Assembly: GCA_002189035.1 (NCBI GenBank)
Contig: NEEC01000031.1
Location: 62,001-126,000, forward strand
DNA length: 64,000 nucleotides
Direction of reading: 5' to 3'
Origin: Utricularia gibba
Lineage: Eukaryota; Streptophyta; Magnoliopsida; Lamiales; Lentibulariaceae
The notes beneath the pieces were generated by a model. The model had not been told where the DNA came from. It ran no database searches and saw only the letters and a program-made list of their open reading frames with translations. The translations under genes were made by a program, and so were the position numbers. This document shows, piece after piece, positions 1 through 9,840 of the stretch; the stretch's first letter is position 1; every line of letters starts with the position of its first letter.

Positions 1-984
1 CAATGTATGGAACCCTCATGTTCAAGGGCAAGAAGAATACAGTTCGGGTCAGTTGTGGCTTATTGCGCGCAGCGATGAAGACGATGTGGAAGCCATCGAG
101 GCCGGAATGCATGTAACTTTCCTGTACTTTGATCCCTTCTGAAAGCTTGCGAGCACCTGAACCCGTCGGTAAAACTGCAGGTGCATCCCAAACTCTATGG
201 AGATGACCGAACGAGACTCTTCATCCACTGGACTGTAAGCATAGTTGCCATGGATTAAACATTCATGTTTTTGTTTTTACAAGAAAAGGGGTGGCTGTTT
301 TCTCATCGTATACTTCTCTCAGACACGATCTTTGAATGGGCAGGTCGATCCTCTTCAAAGAACAGGGTGTTATAACTTGAAATGCTCAGGATTTGTTCAA
401 ATCAATTCAAAAGTCGCATTAGGGGGTCAACTGCATCCAGTTTCCACATACGATGGTGCACAGTATTTCTTCAGCTTGAACATATGGAGGGTTTGTCGGC
501 TTTTCGTGTTCCTTTTCTCCTATACTGCTCATCAAGACATCATATCATTTGAATGGAAATACGAGAACGAGAATGAAGTTATGGAATGGTTGTGTAACAG
601 GATGCGCGTACCAGAAACTGGTGGCTGAAATTCCAAAACTACGTGGTTGGATACTGGCCGGCGACTCTGTTCGACAAGTTCCCGACGGAGGCTACGAGTG
701 TGGAGTGGGGCGGTGAAGTTCTGGCGTCGGGCACCGGAGATGAACAGCACACCACCACTCAGATGGGAAGCGGCCACTTTCCGACAGAAGGCCACAGCAG
801 AGCAGCCTACATCAGAAAACTAGAGATCGTGGATAAGTCAGACAAGGTCCAGCCGTACAAGTACCAGGATTTGGATCTCCGAACGTATGACAATCTTTGC
901 TATGACGTGAAGTCTGGTTACAGCAACACCTTTCAGAACCATATCTACTTCGGAGGCCCCGGGAGAAATCCCAAATCCCCCTAG
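1..984 (+). CDS. Neprosin-like protein, gene 1 (5' truncated by window edge)
   Basis: C-terminal part of a neprosin-domain (DUF239) protein, a family of secreted plant proteins that includes the glutamic prolyl endopeptidase neprosin. Visible exons are 1-112, 181-234, 344-490 and 601-984, all with GT..AG borders and keeping one frame. The first exon reads NVWNPHVQ... and ends in an IEAGMH motif, which holds the first presumed catalytic Glu. The last exon carries VEWGGEV (second presumed Glu), [13 protein letters not shown] and the terminal GGPGRNPKSP before TAG. Exon lengths 54, 147 and 384 nt match genes 2 and 3 exactly. The propeptide and signal peptide lie upstream of the window. Substrate is unknown. 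Intact as far as it can be seen. Confidence 0.9.
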
Positions 985-1588
985 GGCTGACGTCATCATG
1001 ATAGTGATCAAATCGGCTTTCCAGTTTTTTTTTTTTTTTGAAAATTAATGCAGAATTCAAGGTTCAAATCTCAAAAGCGATTTATTTAAATAAAAAAGGA
1101 AAAATGTTACACAACCATAGGAAAAAAAAAATTGTAGTATAACAAGTAAATTTTTAAGGAAAATATCCATATTTATGATAGATTATAGATTTAGGATTGA
1201 TGTATAGAAAAATGGCATTACATACGACATTCATTAGAATATATATATATATATATATATATATGCATCTGATTGTCAATGTAATTACATAAGATTTTTT
1301 CAAATATCATTTCAAACTCTACGTAAATAACTTGTGTTTTTTAACGTGGAAAAATAACCCGAATTCGTTATTCCTATAGCTCAAATTCATTTGATTCATT
1401 TAGAATCAATTTTCTAGGTTAAGATCCAGGTCAGCAAAAACCCTAGTCAAAGCTTAATTTAGCAAGAAAAATCTTATTGGTTTCAGTGTGGATTCAAAAT
1501 GGGGGATCAACATTAAATGAATTTAGGGCAGTCTCTTCAATAAATAAGTACAGTGGCTAACCAGGCCTAGCAACGAACAGAAGAACAA
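985..1588. other. Intergenic, neprosin gene 1 to gene 2
   Basis: AT-rich spacer. It holds a T16-like run at about 1025-1040, a stretch at 1040-1070 that resembles the sequence downstream of gene 2 (about 4488-4520), and an (AT)13 microsatellite. The only TATA-like sequence before gene 2 is a weak AATAAATA near 1540. No other gene seen. Confidence 0.6.
1239..1264. repeat. (AT)13 microsatellite
   Basis: Uninterrupted AT dinucleotide run in the spacer between neprosin genes 1 and 2. Confidence 0.95.
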
Positions 1589-4365
1589 ATGAGAAGGCCG
1601 GCCTGGACGTCGTTTTGCTGCTGTTTTTTGTTCATAGCGACGGTGCTGCACGGCGGCGCCACCGCGGATCGGAATCCTGAAGTAGAAGAGCTCTTGGCCC
1701 GCCTGAACAAGCCTCATGTCAAGTCCATCAATGTATCGTCATAATTCAATTTAATTACCAGCAACAAATTCCAAAAAATAATAATAATGCAGAATAATTG
1801 GTTGATTTTTCACTTGAAGGAAGCGATTGGAACATGATTTTTGTATTGAAATCTGTAGGTTTCCAATGGAGATATCATCGATTGTGTGCCCATACTTCAA
1901 CAACTGCTTTCGATCATCCGTTGCTTAGAAACCACACCATTCAGGTATGCTTCTTCGGAAAACCGGATTGGATTCATTTTGTTTTTCCACGAAATTTCTT
2001 TAAATAAAATAGCTAGATATATTTTAATATAATCATAAAATTTAAGAAATAAAATTATCCTATATAATTTTATAAAACATAAAATTGATTAACTATTCAT
2101 TTATATCAATTTAGACTTTGAAAAATATCCATTTTTTATATTCATATTTATTGATAGTTTATAAATTGTATTTTTTCTAATAACTTTTTGATGAATATTC
2201 AGATTGTGTGAAACATTTTTAATTCATTCGATTTCAAATAACCTAAAATACAATATTTTCATTGACACTCTTTGTGAAATACCATATGACTACTCTCAAT
2301 TATCATGTTCATTCCATTGAGGATGTAATCTACTGTTATATTATTTTAGGTTAATTTAGTAGTCTGTGTGAAATTTTAATTATATGATTTAAAATAAACT
2401 ATAATTTATAAACTTAGATCTAAAATCTGTTTAGTACACAGATTAGATTATATTAAATCCTAAACCATCCATCAAATATCATCCAATTAGGGTTTTAGGA
2501 GATCATGTACCTATTTTTGTGAATATGAGTTTCACGTTTTTTGTCTCAATATCGTAGATGAGTCCTAGTAGCTATCCCAAAGGGTTGAACGAGGGCAGAT
2601 CGGGAGGAGGAACGACACCGAGCTGGCTCACGAATGAAAGTTGCCCTGAAGGAACTGTTCCGATACTTCGAACAAGAAGAGAAGATGTACTCAGAGCATC
2701 TTCAGTAGAGGGCTATGGCAGAAAAGCTCAACCCTCCGTGATCCCCGACGCAGCACCTCCTCTCCCAGATACGACTACCACCCATGAGGTATCTTCGGGA
2801 TCTGGTTCTCCTCCGATATGTGATGTTTGGACGACGCGGTGCATTTGTTTTTGTTTCTCCAGTTCGCAATAGCGATCTCCAAACGGGGCGTTTATCAAGG
2901 AGCCAGTGCAGGGATCAATATATGGAATCCCCACGTTCAAGTGGCGCAAGAACGCAGTGGAGTACAGATCTCGATTATTGCACGCGACCCTGATTCTCAT
3001 ACTATCGAGGCTGGGTTCCATGTAAGAAGAATCACTCACAACTCACAAGTTCGATTAATCTTTTTCTTCTGAGAGGACGAAGGACCAGGACTGGCTTCAA
3101 ACTACTCCGATGTGGGATGATAATGTTTATGATGACAATGCAGGTCTACCCGATAATGTACGGAGATCGTAAAACCAGATTCTTCGTCCACTGGACTGTG
3201 AGCTTCCCCGCCTTTTTCCATGTTCAAGTCAATAAGACTTTAATCTGATATACAGGGTTTTAAATGGGCAGAAAGCCGGTAGAAAAGTTACAGGGTGTTT
3301 TAACTTGAAATGCCCCGGGTTTGTTCAAACCAGTCGGACTGTCCTTTTAGGGGCTTACATAGATCCCATTTCTGTATACAACGGTGAACAATTTAAGCTC
3401 AACATAAACATATGGAAGGTTTGCTGCCTTTTTCTTCCCTACTACATTGCAAATCGCATTCTCCTTCGTCCTCCCGTCGAGTAAAATCATGATTCAGTTC
3501 AGTTAAAAAAACGTGACAGGATCCGTATACCGCAAACTGGTGGCTGACGGTGGAGAATGATGTGGTGGGATACTGGCCGTCGACCTTTTTCAGCAAGCTA
3601 AGCCGAGGGGCGGAGTCGGTCGTCTGGGGCGGCGAAGTGATCAACTGGAAGGCCGGATTTCAGCATACGACCACTGAGATGGGAAGCGGACACTTTCCGG
3701 TGGAGGGATTGAAAAGGGCGGCACACATGTCCAAACTCCAGGTCATCGATGGGGCTCACAGAGTGCATCCGTATCCGTACGCGGACTTGCTGCTCAAAAT
3801 GCATAATTCTCATTGCTACTCGGTGATCGCCGATCACAACGAAGATTTTGAAAACCACATCTACTACGGCGGCCCTGGGAGGACACTGATGGGTCCCTCC
3901 ACCTGGGGCCCACACACAAAAAAAAAGAAAAAAAAAGAAAGTAGTTGGTGCACGGGGGTTGGTGTGCCAACCCAAGGTGTGCGCTCCCCTCTAGCTCTCC
4001 CTCACAATACACATACAACAGTTAGAAAAACTCTAAAGCCTATTAGGTGTTTTGAATGATTTTTCGGTTTCGGAGGGTAGAATAGTAAAAGAAGAAAGAT
4101 AGTATTCTTTCATATTTATGTTTCTCGTCCGATAGAGTTTTTAGGGAGAGCGTAGAAAGAGAGGGTAAAATCCGATAGTTTACCGAGGTAAATATCTTTG
4201 TATTCACTGTGGTAAATAGTGAATTTCTCTAGGAGTTGAGTGTGGACGTAACCCTTATTTTGTGGTGAACCACGTTAAATCTCAGTGTCTTTTTCTTGAT
4301 TTTTGCGGTCAATTTTATTGTCTGATATCAACTACGCACAACAGACACCTAGGTGCCCTATCTAA
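1589..4365 (+). pseudogene. Neprosin-like gene 2, interrupted by a solo LTR
   Basis: Seven-exon neprosin-like gene: 1589-1732 (signal peptide and start of propeptide, [14 protein letters not shown]), 1859-1944, 2558-2788, 2863-3021, 3144-3197, 3272-3418 and 3520-3886 plus 4349-4365. The two presumed catalytic Glu motifs (TIEAGFH, VVWGGEV) are present. Two lesions are seen. First, exon 2 is 86 nt instead of 87, so the [13 protein letters not shown] part is out of frame; one extra C near 1904 would give the QQPAFDHP seen in gene 3. Second, a 457-bp LTR sits 17 nt before the stop codon. Without LTR and one GACAC copy, the last exon is 384 nt and ends GRTPRCPI-stop, like its paralogues. As it stands, translation would run into the LTR and stop at 4059, giving a basic tail. 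The second lesion looks real; the first may be a base-calling error. Confidence 0.85.
3887..4343. mobile_element. Solo LTR (Ty1/copia-like) inserted in neprosin gene 2
   Basis: The element begins TGATGGGTCCC and ends CGCACAACA (TG..CA ends). It is flanked on both sides by the 5-bp direct repeat GACAC (3882-3886 and 4344-4348). There is no internal polyprotein, so this is a solo LTR left after recombination between two LTRs, or a non-autonomous remnant. The right half, with GTGGACGTAACCC and a T-rich end, resembles copia-type LTRs in style, but I cannot assign a lineage. Excision in silico restores a paralogue-length exon, which fixes both ends to the base. Confidence 0.9.
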
Positions 4366-5063
4366 TAATAAGAGTTCCGAAATCTGTGTTTGTAATAAAC
4401 GGATTGGATTGTTAACTGTAGTGTCTTCTATGGAAGTTGTCCGAATCAATTATCCGACTTTTTAAAAAAAAAAATGTTTTCGGATGAAATCATGAAAATT
4501 AATACAGAAATTCGAAACACTATCTCGAACAGGCATCTGTATTGGAGGATCGACGGGGCTCTATTATATGTTTAAATTACTTGAAACTTGAATTTACTTT
4601 GTAATAATTTACAATTTTGGTAATTTTATTAATAAGTTAGTACTGCTTTTTGTCGTTTCTGAATTCGCTATAATTCATGTTAGTATCCAGACAAGATAGG
4701 GAGGTACTTGGAGTTTTACAATCTACTATTTTTATAATTAATTTTTTCTGTTTTTTATTTTTATGGAAGCCAATTCTTTTAATCAGTTTTTAAAATTTAT
4801 CTTATTTATGACGTCTGAAATAGTATTATTTTTTAATTTCCTCCGAGAAATGGCTTATTTTCCTTTGAATCCTAATGGGAAGTATTCCCAGAAGGAAGAA
4901 ATCCACATGCATCAAGGTAGACTTTGAATGGGGATAAATTTGATTAATAAAATTTCCAATAGAAAAAAAAAGGCAACAAATTCAAATGGTAAGTCTATGG
5001 CTTGCTTTGGGTACATATCCTCCCCTTGTATAAATAAGCGCTGTGGGTGAACCGAGTCCTGCA
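4366..5063. other. Intergenic, neprosin gene 2 to gene 3
   Basis: AT-rich. It contains an A11 run near 4463-4474, the short block at 4488-4520 that resembles the gene 1 3' flank, and the gene 3 TATA box. No other gene seen. Confidence 0.6.
5029..5036 (+). promoter_or_regulatory. TATA box of neprosin gene 3
   Basis: TATAAATA, 28 nt upstream of the first ATG of the signal-peptide exon (5064). Gene 4 has the same octamer, 41 nt before its ATG. Confidence 0.6.
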
Positions 5064-6938
5064 ATGAGCTGCAGAATGAAGGCGGCCTCAGTTGCTGTGC
5101 TGCTGTCTGCTGTTCATATCGACGGCGCTCCGCTCTGACGCCTCCGTGGATCGGAATCTTGAAGTGGAGAAGGTGCTGGCTCGGTTGAACAAGCCTTCTG
5201 TCAAGTCCATCAGTGTATCTCATCTTCCACCGAATACTCTTCCATTCTTCGCCTGTATATGTGGGCGGTGATCGCAGCGTGATGATGAACTGTGCAGGTT
5301 CCGGATGGAGATACCATCGACTGTGTTCGTGTTCTCGACCAACCGGCCTTTGATCATCCCCTGCTTCGGAATCATACCATCCAGGCATGTGCTCTTTGAA
5401 AACCGAAATGCATTTGACTAGATGAAGAGAAAACTGCAGGAACTAGAATGAGAGAATGGTGATCACTTGAACACTTTGCAAGTTTATAGGCGAGGAGTGA
5501 TTATTCTACATGTCTTATATTTCTAGGACATTCAAGAACCTTCTAGAATATTAAGGGTGTTCTTAGCATACTTCTAGGTTAAACTTTTAAACGTGTCAGA
5601 ATTAGAACAAGTTAGATGAAACGCATTATTGTTCTTGGATCAAATGTTGCAGATGGGTCCTAGTAGTTATCCCACGGGAGTGGATGAAACTGAAAGCCAA
5701 GTGGGAGGAGAGATAGGCCAAGATTGGCATGCGTACGGAAGTTGCCCGGAAGGAACAATTCCAATACTAAGAACAAGAAGGGAAGAGGTACTCCGAGCAT
5801 CTTCTCCGGAGGCATATGGCAAAAAGCCCTTGAACTCCTTTAGGGTTCAGCCCAATAACGACGGGTTAGCCCCACGATAGAGGTATTCTGAGACCCCCTT
5901 TTTACGCATGGTTTCGATGCGGAATACTCAGTGCTGGTTACCTTTCAGAACGCCATGGGATGGTCCGCAGATGGCTCGTACCAAGGAGGAAATGGGTGGA
6001 TAAATGTATGGAACCCTCTGGTTCAAGAGCATGAGTACAGTTCCTCACAGATGTGGCTCGTCGCGTTCGGCAGCCAAGCCGAAGCTATTGAGTCGGGAGT
6101 GCACGTAAGGCGGTCGTCTCAACTTTTGTTCTTCTTATAAAAAGAATATTCCGGTGGGGTGAGTGAATATCTGTGGTCGTACTCTTTCTTCTGACATACA
6201 GGTGTATCCGGAACTGTACGGAAGTAACAAGACGAGACTGTTCATCCACTGGACTGTGAGAATTGTCATGAATTCAATGCTTTCTTTTTCCGATTTGTTT
6301 TCCGGTCGAATACCAACAATTTTTTTTTTCGGGAACTTGCAGATAGACGCTCTGGATCAAACGGGTTGCTTCAACTTGAAGTGCTCCGGATTTATCCAAA
6401 CCAATAGGAAAGTCGCTCTAGGGGCTGTTGTGCATCCACTTTCTGTAACCAACGGCCCACAGTATTACGTCAGGATAAGGATTTTCAAGGTCTGGACCCG
6501 CCATGGATTCCGTGTTACAACTCACTTCATTTACTGACGGAATCCAATAAACAGGATCGGAAAACATCCAACTGGTGGATGCAATTCCAAAACACGGTGC
6601 TGGGATACTGGCCGTCGTCGCTCTTCAACCTTCTGGTCCCCGGCGCTCAGAACGTGAACTGGGGCGGCGAAGTGATCAACACCAAGGTCGGGGGACGCCA
6701 CACGACAACGCAGATGGGGAGCGGGCAGTTTCCCTTCTTCGGACACACGAGAGCCGGGTACATCGGAAGGCTCGAAGTCATCGATGAGACCTTCACCAGT
6801 AAGCCGTACGGCGTCAGGCGGTTGAAGCTCAAGGCGTTCGACTTTCAATGCTACGATATTTATAAGCTCTACAAGGAAGATGACATGGAGAACCAGATCT
6901 ACTTTGGAGGCCCGGGGAGAAACCATCGCTGCCCCTAG
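5064..6938 (+). CDS. Neprosin-like gene 3 (frame disturbed in exons 1 and 3)
   Basis: Seven exons: 5064-5214, 5298-5384, 5653-5882, 5949-6104, 6202-6255, 6343-6489 and 6555-6938. The propeptide, the cysteine-containing middle region and the C-terminal domain ([31 protein letters not shown]) are all recognisable. Problems: both possible ATGs (5064, 5076) are out of frame with [15 protein letters not shown] and [18 protein letters not shown]; compared with gene 2, two bases (GA) are missing after the second ATG. Exon 3 is 230 nt and meets TAG at 5878; one extra C in the CCCC run at 5870-5873 removes the stop and gives the 231 nt of gene 2. The intron after exon 2 has a GC donor (CAG|GCATGT). 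The gene may be functional if the exon 3 defect is a sequencing error, but the exon 1 defect argues for a damaged or alternatively started copy. Confidence 0.7.
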
Positions 6939-7761
6939 TACGGTACGGAAACCCTAATTCTTGCAGTTATCATTTTAATAATCGGGGCACTGAAATTGTC
7001 CACTGCATCAATGATCCTATACTTTTTTTCTGGTTTATTTTCCCATAATTTATCCACACAAAAAACACGTTATGACAGACTTGTCCAAACGACATCGTTT
7101 GAATGTCTATGGAAACCCTAATCGCAGTTAGATGACATATGTTTTGTCAAAAATTTTTATTATTCAAATTTAATTTACATGAATTCAACTAAAAAATATT
7201 ATAAAAAACGATATGATCTCTAAAGAATTCATCGTTTCCACATTCCAAAAAAAAAGAAAATGTTACACAAAAAAATCATTTATATTTCCAAGTATGAATT
7301 ACTTCCATATATTAAAAGGAGTACACACCAATTTACCCCTAAAAAAATCATTTTTCGATAATTTATTAAAAAATGGATTTTGAAAGCATAGAACCAAATA
7401 AAATCTTAAATTTTAGGGGTTTTTTTTCGATATTTGAGGTTAATGAGTATTCAATGAATTGTTTTGTACCTATCTTTTGTAATATTCACATTAAAAAAAG
7501 ATTTGAACAGTATAAATGATAATGGCTGGATATTTGGTCCACGTATCAAATCCTTAGACATTGAAAATCAGTTTAATTTTTTCCGCGTAATTAGTGATTT
7601 TTTAATTTGATTTCCATGCTTTAATTTTTTATAGAAATGCGTATTGGATAAGATTATAAAAATGTAAATTGCAATAAAGTAAAATTCCCAGTAAATGTTT
7701 GTGACAAATACAGTATAAATAGTGAATCACGCACTCGCTGTGGCTGAGCGAGTGGATCAGC
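6939..7761. other. Intergenic, neprosin gene 3 to gene 4
   Basis: AT-rich spacer with no gene seen. The gene 4 core promoter lies at its right end. Confidence 0.6.
7714..7721 (+). promoter_or_regulatory. TATA box of neprosin gene 4
   Basis: TATAAATA, 41 nt before the ATG at 7762. Confidence 0.6.
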
Positions 7762-9455
7762 ATGGCGAGGAGCTGTGTGTTGTTCTTCTACTGCTGTTTT
7801 CTGTTGGCATCGGCGCTGCCGCGTTCCTCCCCCGCCTCCGATGGGAGCCTCGAAGTTGAGATGTTGCTGGCGCGGCTGAACAAGCCTTATGTCAAGACCA
7901 TAAACGTTATCACCTTTCTTTCTTTACAGTTGCACATTTCATTACTAGTTGGCATGTTGTGAAGGTGATCACAAGCTTACAGTTTTGCCGAAAAAAATGC
8001 AGAGTTCGGACGGGGACATCATCGACTGCGTTGATATTCTTCGGCAGGCGGCTTTCGATCATCCTTTGCTTCAGAACCACACCATTCAGGTGTTGTGTGA
8101 TCATCTGGAACAGCGTTTCCATCTTGTGGATGACTGTTTCGTGTATGCTGGATGTTGCAGTTGAGTCCAAGTGTGTATTCAGAAGAAGTGAATACGAGCA
8201 CAAGTGGAGTGCAAGTAACCCAAATTTGGAACAAGAACGGGAGCTGCCCTAAAGGAACAGTCCCTATACTCAGGACAAGAAGAGAGGATGTGGTTAGAGC
8301 AAGATCCTTGGATGCCTACGGTATGAAAGATCCGGCTTCAGTAAACGCATTCCGTAGTCGACTCACCGATCGCACTGGCCATGAGGTACATTTCCACGAT
8401 ATTTGAAGCATTATCAGTCCATCTTCTGAGTGATGACGCATCGTGCTCCTTCATGTCCAGTACGCATTCGGCGCAGTTGAAGGCGGCAGATACTTTGGAG
8501 CAAAGGGCTACTTCGACGTGTGGAACCCTGACGTCCAAGGGCTACAAGAATTCTCACTAGCTCAAATCTGGGTCGTTGCAGGCCATGACCCTTCTGTGAA
8601 TACAGTAGAGGCAGGATGGCAGGTACAAATACAGCAAATGTATTAGAATTTGTGGCAAACACTGCCTTCAAATCTCTTACAAGGGTTTGATCATGGGTAC
8701 TCCATAGGTCTCTCCAGCTACATATGGAGACCATCAAACAAGATTCTTCATCTATTGGACTGTGAGGATCACTAAGCGTCTACTTCTTTTAGTTTTTTTT
8801 TTCGACATTATTATGAATGATGGTGTATTTTTGCTTCTGTCGAAATTTCGAAACTGCAGAGTGATGGGTATCAGAATACAGGATGCTACAACTTGAGATG
8901 CTCTGGATTTGTTCAGAGAAGCACGAAGTTTGTTCCTGGCGCAGCCATATCCCCTGTTTCCACCTACGACGGTGCACAATTCGAGATAGGCATAAAGATA
9001 TGGAAGGTGATGTTCCTACTAAAACATCTCCTGATTTTCATCAAGACTGAATCCGTAAGAGATCGTATTAACAGGATCCCCACACTAGAAATTGGTGGCT
9101 GCAAGTGAATAACGAGCCTATGGGGTACTGGCCAAATGAGCTGTTCAATTCTCTGCACGATTTCGGGAGCCTGGTGGAATGGGGCGGAGAGGTGACCAAC
9201 TTTCGGCCCGGCGGCGGTGTTCAACACACCACTACTCAAATGGGAAGCGGCCATTTTCCTGAGTTGGGAATCAGGAAGGCGGCATACGTCAGAAACCTTG
9301 AGATCGCTGATAGTTCGGCCAAGTGGAGGCCGATCAAGCCTCAGGCATGGCTCCAAAGTGCAAGTGGCTGTTACAGAGTGAAGTATCGCTACAACAATGC
9401 TTATGAAAACCATATCTACTACGGAGGCCCTGGGAGAAACCCCGGTTGTCCTTAG
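7762..9455 (+). CDS. Neprosin-like protein, gene 4 (complete)
   Basis: The only intact member of the cluster, 399 aa. Exons: 7762-7905, 8003-8089, 8161-8385, 8461-8622, 8708-8761, 8860-9006 and 9075-9455, all GT..AG and in frame. Layout: signal peptide about 1-22; neprosin activation-peptide region about 35-77 ([38 protein letters not shown]); [15 protein letters not shown] at about 100-115; catalytic neprosin domain about 153-399. Presumed catalytic Glu residues are E202 (NTVEAGWQ) and E312 (VEWGGEV). Their spacing of 110 residues is close to that of the E188/E297 pair described for neprosin. Likely secreted and processed. Whether it cleaves after proline, or at all, cannot be read from sequence. 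Confidence 0.93.
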
Positions 9456-9840
9456 GATCATTCAAGCTGTTTGAAATGGAGAAAACTACTCCAGTTCCCT
9501 TCAAATGTTAATTCTCGATATTGACATGATGTCCTGTCTTTTGACATTCAAAAGATCACGCGGAATGAAAATTCAAGGCTAATAAAAGCATTTCTGAAAG
9601 ACAAGAAAGATAAAAAAAAAGTCTTTATTGTACCAGAAATATGGGCGAGGAAGAGACAACAAGTTACAGAACAGGGACCCCTATTTTATCAAGATGTCCT
9701 ACCTGTGGGTCAGAGAATATGGCTCGAAAGTGTGGGCAGCTTCGTTTCTTTTGGTAGCCTCTTGCCCAAGACAAACTTGGTCGCCGAGCCACTTGGTATC
9801 TGTGACAACTTGGCAACGTAGAACTCACTGATGGATTGCT
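9456..9840. other. Spacer between neprosin gene 4 and the PP2A 3' end
   Basis: Convergent spacer that should contain both 3' UTRs. A9 run near 9613-9621. No ORF of interest. Confidence 0.5.

Noticed and set aside
4912-5388. 158-codon open frame on the minus strand over neprosin 3 exons 1-2
   Set aside because: It is the antisense of recognisable neprosin exons and has no motif of its own.
5653-5882. True nonsense mutation in neprosin 3 exon 3
   Set aside because: One extra C in the preceding CCCC run removes the stop and restores the paralogue exon length, so a sequencing error is the simpler reading.
8964-9461. 165-codon open frame on the minus strand over neprosin 4
   Set aside because: Antisense of the conserved last two exons; open only because of their codon pattern.
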